A stretch of DNA of 64,000 nucleotides from the NCBI RefSeq assembly GCF_014199445.1, contig NZ_JACIJS010000007.1, forward strand, positions 186,001 to 250,000. The letters are read 5' to 3'. This document shows, piece after piece, positions 60,833-64,000 of the stretch. Below the pieces are notes generated by a model. That model was not told the origin of the DNA. It searched no databases and saw only the letters and a program-made list of their open reading frames with translations. Position numbers and translations under genes: made by a program. Position 1 is the first letter of the stretch, and every line of letters begins with the position of its first letter. The DNA is from Rubricella aquisinus (GTDB taxonomy: Bacteria; Pseudomonadota; Alphaproteobacteria; Rhodobacterales; Rhodobacteraceae).

Positions 60833-61860
60833 AAGGGCGCGTGATCGCGATTGACCAGCGCCCGGACGGGCAGGGCAGCATGGCCGCGCTGATCGAGGAT
60901 GGCATTGTCGAGGATCTCATCATTGATCCTGCCGCGCCGGGCATCCATCCCGGCCAAATCTGGCGCGGGCAACCCGACCGCCCGATGAAAGGGATGGGCG
61001 GCCTGATGGTCCGCCTTGATGCAGGCAACGGTTTTTTGAAAGAGGGAAAGGGCGTTGCCCCTGGTGAGCCGCTTTTGGTACAGGTGAGCACCCATGCCGA
61101 ACCCGGGAAGGCGCCCCCGGTGACCCGGCGCCTTTTGTTCAAATCCCGCTATGCGATTGCCACCCCGATGGCACCGGGGCTGAATATCTCCCGCTCGATC
61201 CGCGATCCAGAAGAACGCGACGTGCTCGAAGCGGCCGTGGCCCCGCTGATGCAGCCGGGGGAGGGCATGATCATCCGCACCGCCGCGCGGGGCGTGGTGC
61301 TTGAGGATGTGGCGGAGGATGCCGCCGCGATGCTGGAGCTTTCGCGCGCTGTGATGGCGGATTTGACCGGCCCGCCGGAACTGCTGGTCGATACCCCGGA
61401 TGCCGGGATGCTCGCATGGCGCGATTGGCCGGAGCCGGATATCCTTGACGATGCGCCGGGCGCGTTTGAGCGGCACAATGTCTGGGACACGATCGACGGG
61501 TTGCGCAGCCCGCGCGTGCCGTTGGGGCAGGGGGCGTATATGTTTATCGAGCCTGTGCGCGCACTCGTGGCGGTGGATGTGAACACGGGCAAGGACATGT
61601 CGCCTGCGGGAAGTCTGACGACGAATATCGCGGCCCTGCGCGCCTTGCCCCGGCAATTGCGCCTGCGTGGGCTTGGCGGGCAGATCGTGCTGGACCTCGC
61701 CCCGATGACCAAGCGGGATCGCCCGCAACTGGAATCGACCCTGAAGTCAGCGTTTCGGGGCGATGTGGAAACCTCGCTTGCCGGATGGACGCCGCTTGGC
61801 CATATGGAGTTGCTGCGCAAACGGGAACGTTTGCCCTTGGCGGAGGTTTTACCCGCATGA
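60829..61860 (+). CDS. RNase E/G-like ribonuclease without zinc-link or S1 region
   Basis: 343 residues of the RNase E/G catalytic family. The DNase I-like core keeps the metal-binding Asp residues in [12 protein letters not shown] and [17 protein letters not shown]. Compared with RNase E it lacks a recognisable S1 domain near the N-terminus and the CPxCxG zinc-link at the C-terminus. This short form is common behind maf in alphaproteobacteria and may be a second enzyme besides full-length RNase E. Overlaps maf and yacG by four bases each. Confidence 0.88.
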   Translation: MKGRVIAIDQRPDGQGSMAALIEDGIVEDLIIDPAAPGIHPGQIWRGQPDRPMKGMGGLMVRLDAGNGFLKEGKGVAPGEPLLVQVSTHAEPGKAPPVTRRLLFKSRYAIATPMAPGLNISRSIRDPEERDVLEAAVAPLMQPGEGMIIRTAARGVVLEDVAEDAAAMLELSRAVMADLTGPPELLVDTPDAGMLAWRDWPEPDILDDAPGAFERHNVWDTIDGLRSPRVPLGQGAYMFIEPVRALVAVDVNTGKDMSPAGSLTTNIAALRALPRQLRLRGLGGQIVLDLAPMTKRDRPQLESTLKSAFRGDVETSLAGWTPLGHMELLRKRERLPLAEVLPA

Positions 61861-62015
61861 GTTGCCCGATCTGCAAGAAAGAACCGGTGGAAAAATACCG
61901 CCCCTTTTGCTCCAAACGCTGCGCGGATGTGGACTTGGGCCGTTGGTTCAATGGCCAGTACGCAATACCGGTGCAAGAGGAAGAAGCCCCCGATCCCGAC
62001 ACCTCGGATCACTGA
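61857..62015 (+). CDS. yacG: DNA gyrase inhibitor YacG
   Basis: 52 residues: [38 protein letters not shown]. Four cysteines (3, 6, 18, 22) bind zinc; the WFNGQYAIP end is typical. YacG binds GyrB and inhibits gyrase. The ATG overlaps the RNase gene stop. Confidence 0.95.
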   Translation: MSCPICKKEPVEKYRPFCSKRCADVDLGRWFNGQYAIPVQEEEAPDPDTSDH

Positions 62016-62048
62016 TCTGGTTTTCCGCCAGTCAGGCAAAAAATCCGC

Positions 62049-62077
62049 TGGACACCCCCGCGCGCATTGCCTAAACA
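62049..62077 (+). promoter_or_regulatory. Candidate promoter of tRNA-Phe
   Basis: TGGACA, 17 bp, TAAACA, ending 31 bp before the mature tRNA. Confidence 0.45.
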
Positions 62078-62108
62078 CCCGCTCACGGTGCGGATGCACC
62101 CCTCTGAT

Positions 62109-62183
62109 GCCCGGGTAGCTCAGGGGTAGAGCAGCGGATTGAAAATCCGCGTGTCGGTGGTTCAAATCCGCCCCCGGGCACCA
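62109..62183 (+). tRNA. tRNA-Phe (anticodon GAA)
   Basis: 75 bases with an encoded CCA. Acceptor GCCCGGG/CCCGGGC, D arm GCTC-AGGGGTA-GAGC, anticodon stem GCGGA/TCCGC with loop TTGAAAA, T arm GGTGG-TTCAAAT-CCGCC. It ends nine bases before the 3' end of the convergent fliG. Confidence 0.97.
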
Positions 62184-62191
62184 TTTTCTCC

Positions 62192-63244
62192 TTACTGGTT
62201 CTCAATCTCGAGCAGCGTGATCTCTCCCATTTTGGCGAGACGCTGGATTTCCTCCACGATTTTACTTTGCGCCTGTTCTCCGTCCTTCTGTTTGACGTCT
62301 GGCATCTGTTCGATCTCTTCGCGGTATCGTTCGCTGAGGCGTTTGGAGAGGTTGTTGAGGATGAAATCGGCGCTTTCGATTTTGCGCGCGATGGCATGTT
62401 TCAGCGCGATTTTGAGATCTTCTTCCTCGACCCCTCGAACAATGGCGGAGATGTCGCGGGCTTCGACGCGGATCGCCACGTCGGAGAAGGTAAACATCAC
62501 CTTCTGCACATCCTGCGCCAAGGCCGGTTTGCGCTCCTCCAGATGGCTCATCAGGCGGTCGCGCGCGTCGGAGGACACGTTGTTCATCAGGCTGCCGATC
62601 ACCTCGGCCGGTTTGCGGGTCGCCATTTCCTGTTGCAGGGCGGAAAGGAAGTCAGACACGATCACGTCCTCGATCAGGGAGATCACGCTGTCCTCAAGCC
62701 GTGGCACCCGCGACAGGCGCAGGACGATGTTCTGCGCCAATTCCTCGTCTAGCCGTTCTAGCACTGCCGCGGCCTTTGCCGCGGAGAGCTCGGCCAGCAC
62801 GACCGCGGCGGTTTGCGGGTGTTCGCCTTGCAAAAACCGGGCAATGGAGCTGTCCGCGCAGGCGCCCAACTGCTCCCAGATGGAGCGGCGCATATGGCCA
62901 TCCACGTCCGACATGATGCGCGATACGGTGTTTTGGTCAACGATGTTGGACAGGATGCGGCGGGCTTCTTCCATGCCGCCGACAATGCCTTGCTCCTCGC
63001 TCAATTCGGCGCGGAATTCGGATACGATGGTGTCGAGATCATGGGGCGGGATGCGTTTGATCTTGGAAATCGCGTGGGCGAACCGGCGCAAGACCTGCTC
63101 GCTCATACCAGCCAAAAGCCCCGCCGCCTCATCCGGGCCAAGGGCTGCGAGGATGATCGCGGCCTTGTCGATCCGGGACATGCGGCTGTTTGCCCGTGGT
63201 GTTTCCGGCACCGTGAGTTGTCGATTTTGCGCAATCCCGTCCAT
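62192..63244 (-). CDS. fliG: Flagellar motor switch protein FliG
   Basis: 350 residues. Three helical domains: the N-terminal part (KAAIILAALGPDEAAGLLAGMSEQVLRRFAHAISKI), the middle with the EHPQTAAVVLAELSAAKAA motif, and the torque-bearing C-terminal domain with charged residues (RVEARDISAIVRGVEEEDLKIALKHAI and DFILNNLSKRLSERYREEIEQM). Starts with TGATG overlap behind fliP. Forms the rotor ring that meets the stator. Confidence 0.95.
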   Translation of the reverse strand: MDGIAQNRQLTVPETPRANSRMSRIDKAAIILAALGPDEAAGLLAGMSEQVLRRFAHAISKIKRIPPHDLDTIVSEFRAELSEEQGIVGGMEEARRILSNIVDQNTVSRIMSDVDGHMRRSIWEQLGACADSSIARFLQGEHPQTAAVVLAELSAAKAAAVLERLDEELAQNIVLRLSRVPRLEDSVISLIEDVIVSDFLSALQQEMATRKPAEVIGSLMNNVSSDARDRLMSHLEERKPALAQDVQKVMFTFSDVAIRVEARDISAIVRGVEEEDLKIALKHAIARKIESADFILNNLSKRLSERYREEIEQMPDVKQKDGEQAQSKIVEEIQRLAKMGEITLLEIENQ

Positions 63245-63963
63245 CAGCCGCCATAGCTCCGCACCAATGCACCCGCGAGCAGCGCCCATCCATCAGCCAG
63301 CACAAAAAAGGCCAGCTTGAAGGGGAGGGCGACGATGGCAGGCGGCACCATCATCATGCCCATCGACATCAGGATCGCCGCAATCACCAGATCAATCACC
63401 AGAAAGGGGAGGAAGATCAGAAAACCGACCTCAAACCCCCGCTGAATCTCACTCAACAGAAAGGTCGGCACCAATAGGGACAATGGCGTGCGCGCGTCAT
63501 CGGCGGGCGGGCGCGGGATCGCGTCGCTCAGGATGGCAAGGAATTCTGGGTTGACCCGCCCCTCCATAAAGATGCGAAACGGCTCGATCCCCGCGCGGAA
63601 AGCCATTTCGGGGGCAAGGCTGCCGTCGGTCATCGGGCGGATGCCCGCCTCCCATGCTGCGCGAAACACCGGCTCCATCACAAACCATGTGAGGAACAGC
63701 GCGAGGCTGACGATCAACATATTGGGTGGCGCCTGTTGCACCCCGATGGCCTGCCGAAGGATCGACAGAACCGTGACCATAAAGGGAAAACAGGTCACCA
63801 TAATCGCAAGACCAGGTGCCAGGCTAAGCACCGTGACCAGCGCGAACAACTGCACCGCCCGCAAGGACAGCGACCCCTCATCGCCAAGGCTCAGGGTCAC
63901 GTCCTGCGCGCTGGCCGGGGCCGCCATCAGCAGGCAAAGCAGGAGGAAGGCGGACAGCCGCAT
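63244..63963 (-). CDS. fliP: Flagellar export apparatus protein FliP
   Basis: 239 residues with a signal peptide (MRLSAFLLLCLLMAAPASA) and four membrane helices: FALVTVLSLAPGLAIMVTCFPFMVTVLSILRQAIGVQQAPPNMLIVSLALFLTWFVMEPV, then LLVPTFLLSEIQRGFEVGFLIFLPFLVIDLVIAAILMSMGMMMVPP. Part of the FliPQR gate of the flagellar type III export system. Confidence 0.97.
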   Translation of the reverse strand: MRLSAFLLLCLLMAAPASAQDVTLSLGDEGSLSLRAVQLFALVTVLSLAPGLAIMVTCFPFMVTVLSILRQAIGVQQAPPNMLIVSLALFLTWFVMEPVFRAAWEAGIRPMTDGSLAPEMAFRAGIEPFRIFMEGRVNPEFLAILSDAIPRPPADDARTPLSLLVPTFLLSEIQRGFEVGFLIFLPFLVIDLVIAAILMSMGMMMVPPAIVALPFKLAFFVLADGWALLAGALVRSYGG

Positions 63964-63966
63964 GGC

Positions 63967-64000
63967 TCAGGCTCCGTCGCTCATGTCAGCGACCTCCGTC
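63967..64000 (-). CDS. fliN: C-terminal end of an upstream gene, probably fliN
   Basis: On the minus strand the last codons read T-E-V-A-D-M-S-D-G-A and a TGA three bases ahead of the fliP start. FliN often precedes FliP and ends in a similar xxTEV-type strand, so fliN is the likely identity; too little is visible to be sure. Confidence 0.45.
   Translation of the reverse strand, partial: TEVADMSDGA

Noticed and set aside
1-64000. CRISPR arrays, insertion sequences or an origin of replication
   Set aside because: No regular direct-repeat/spacer pattern, no transposase, and no cluster of DnaA-box-like sites was found by eye.

Overview
The window looks like chromosomal DNA of an alphaproteobacterium of the Rhodobacteraceae (Roseobacter group). 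The reasons are the high GC content, a gene transfer agent (GTA) structural cluster followed by cysE, pyruvate dehydrogenase genes in which E1-beta carries its own lipoyl domain, a split-type 720-residue PurL, and the murA-DUF2948-hisD-UPF0262-phosphatase-infA-maf-RNase-yacG neighbourhood. The family assignment is an inference from gene content and order, not from a search.

Layout. 1-713 (minus): the start of rplI, then rpsR and rpsF, with a leader hairpin that resembles the S6:S18 autoregulatory element. 983-5485 (plus): fatty acid synthesis genes fabD-fabG-acpP-fabF, then mltG. 5511-20772 (plus): an almost complete GTA cluster in g1-g15 order (small and large terminase, portal, g3.5, protease, capsid, connectors, tail tube, tape measure, baseplate, peptidase, 1318-residue megatron protein). 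It has an extra fibre-adaptor-like gene after the capsid, a DUF2793 gene with a damaged 5' end, and cysE behind it. 21720-23117: a secreted acidic beta-helix protein with a 27-residue period. 23190-26910 (minus): pdhA-pdhB-pdhC, then ftsB, fructose-bisphosphate aldolase, pgk, a 47-residue membrane protein, a YceI protein and transketolase, so a central carbon metabolism block. 32950-33613 (plus): a coiled-coil protein and zapA. 33694-36924 (minus): grxD, a small membrane protein, bolA and purL. 37215-49461 is an accessory stretch: two LysR regulators, a lysine-rich orphan, a strong small-RNA candidate, a small secreted protein, two HxlR regulators with operator-like repeats, a fused indolepyruvate ferredoxin oxidoreductase, a glycosyltransferase, two hydrolases, an SDR enzyme and an EamA transporter. 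49542-51310 (minus): rpsB-tsf. 51650-52765: an iron-type alcohol dehydrogenase. Then come tRNA-Thr(GGT), a 57-residue basic protein, murA, DUF2948, an LpxR-like protein, hisD, a GIY-YIG/DUF4357 protein, UPF0262, a low-molecular-weight phosphatase, a LysE exporter, infA, maf, an RNase E/G-like protein, yacG and tRNA-Phe(GAA). 62192-64000 (minus): fliG, fliP and the end of an upstream gene, probably fliN.

The most interesting items are a consensus promoter followed within about 30 bp by an intrinsic terminator directly ahead of the GTA genes (an arrangement like phage lambda pR'-tR'), a structured roughly 92-nt sRNA candidate at 38775-38866, a deletion-like scar joining the megatron gene to DUF2793, a GIY-YIG gene inserted with start/stop overlaps on both sides in a housekeeping operon, and the 81-bp-periodic acidic beta-helix protein.
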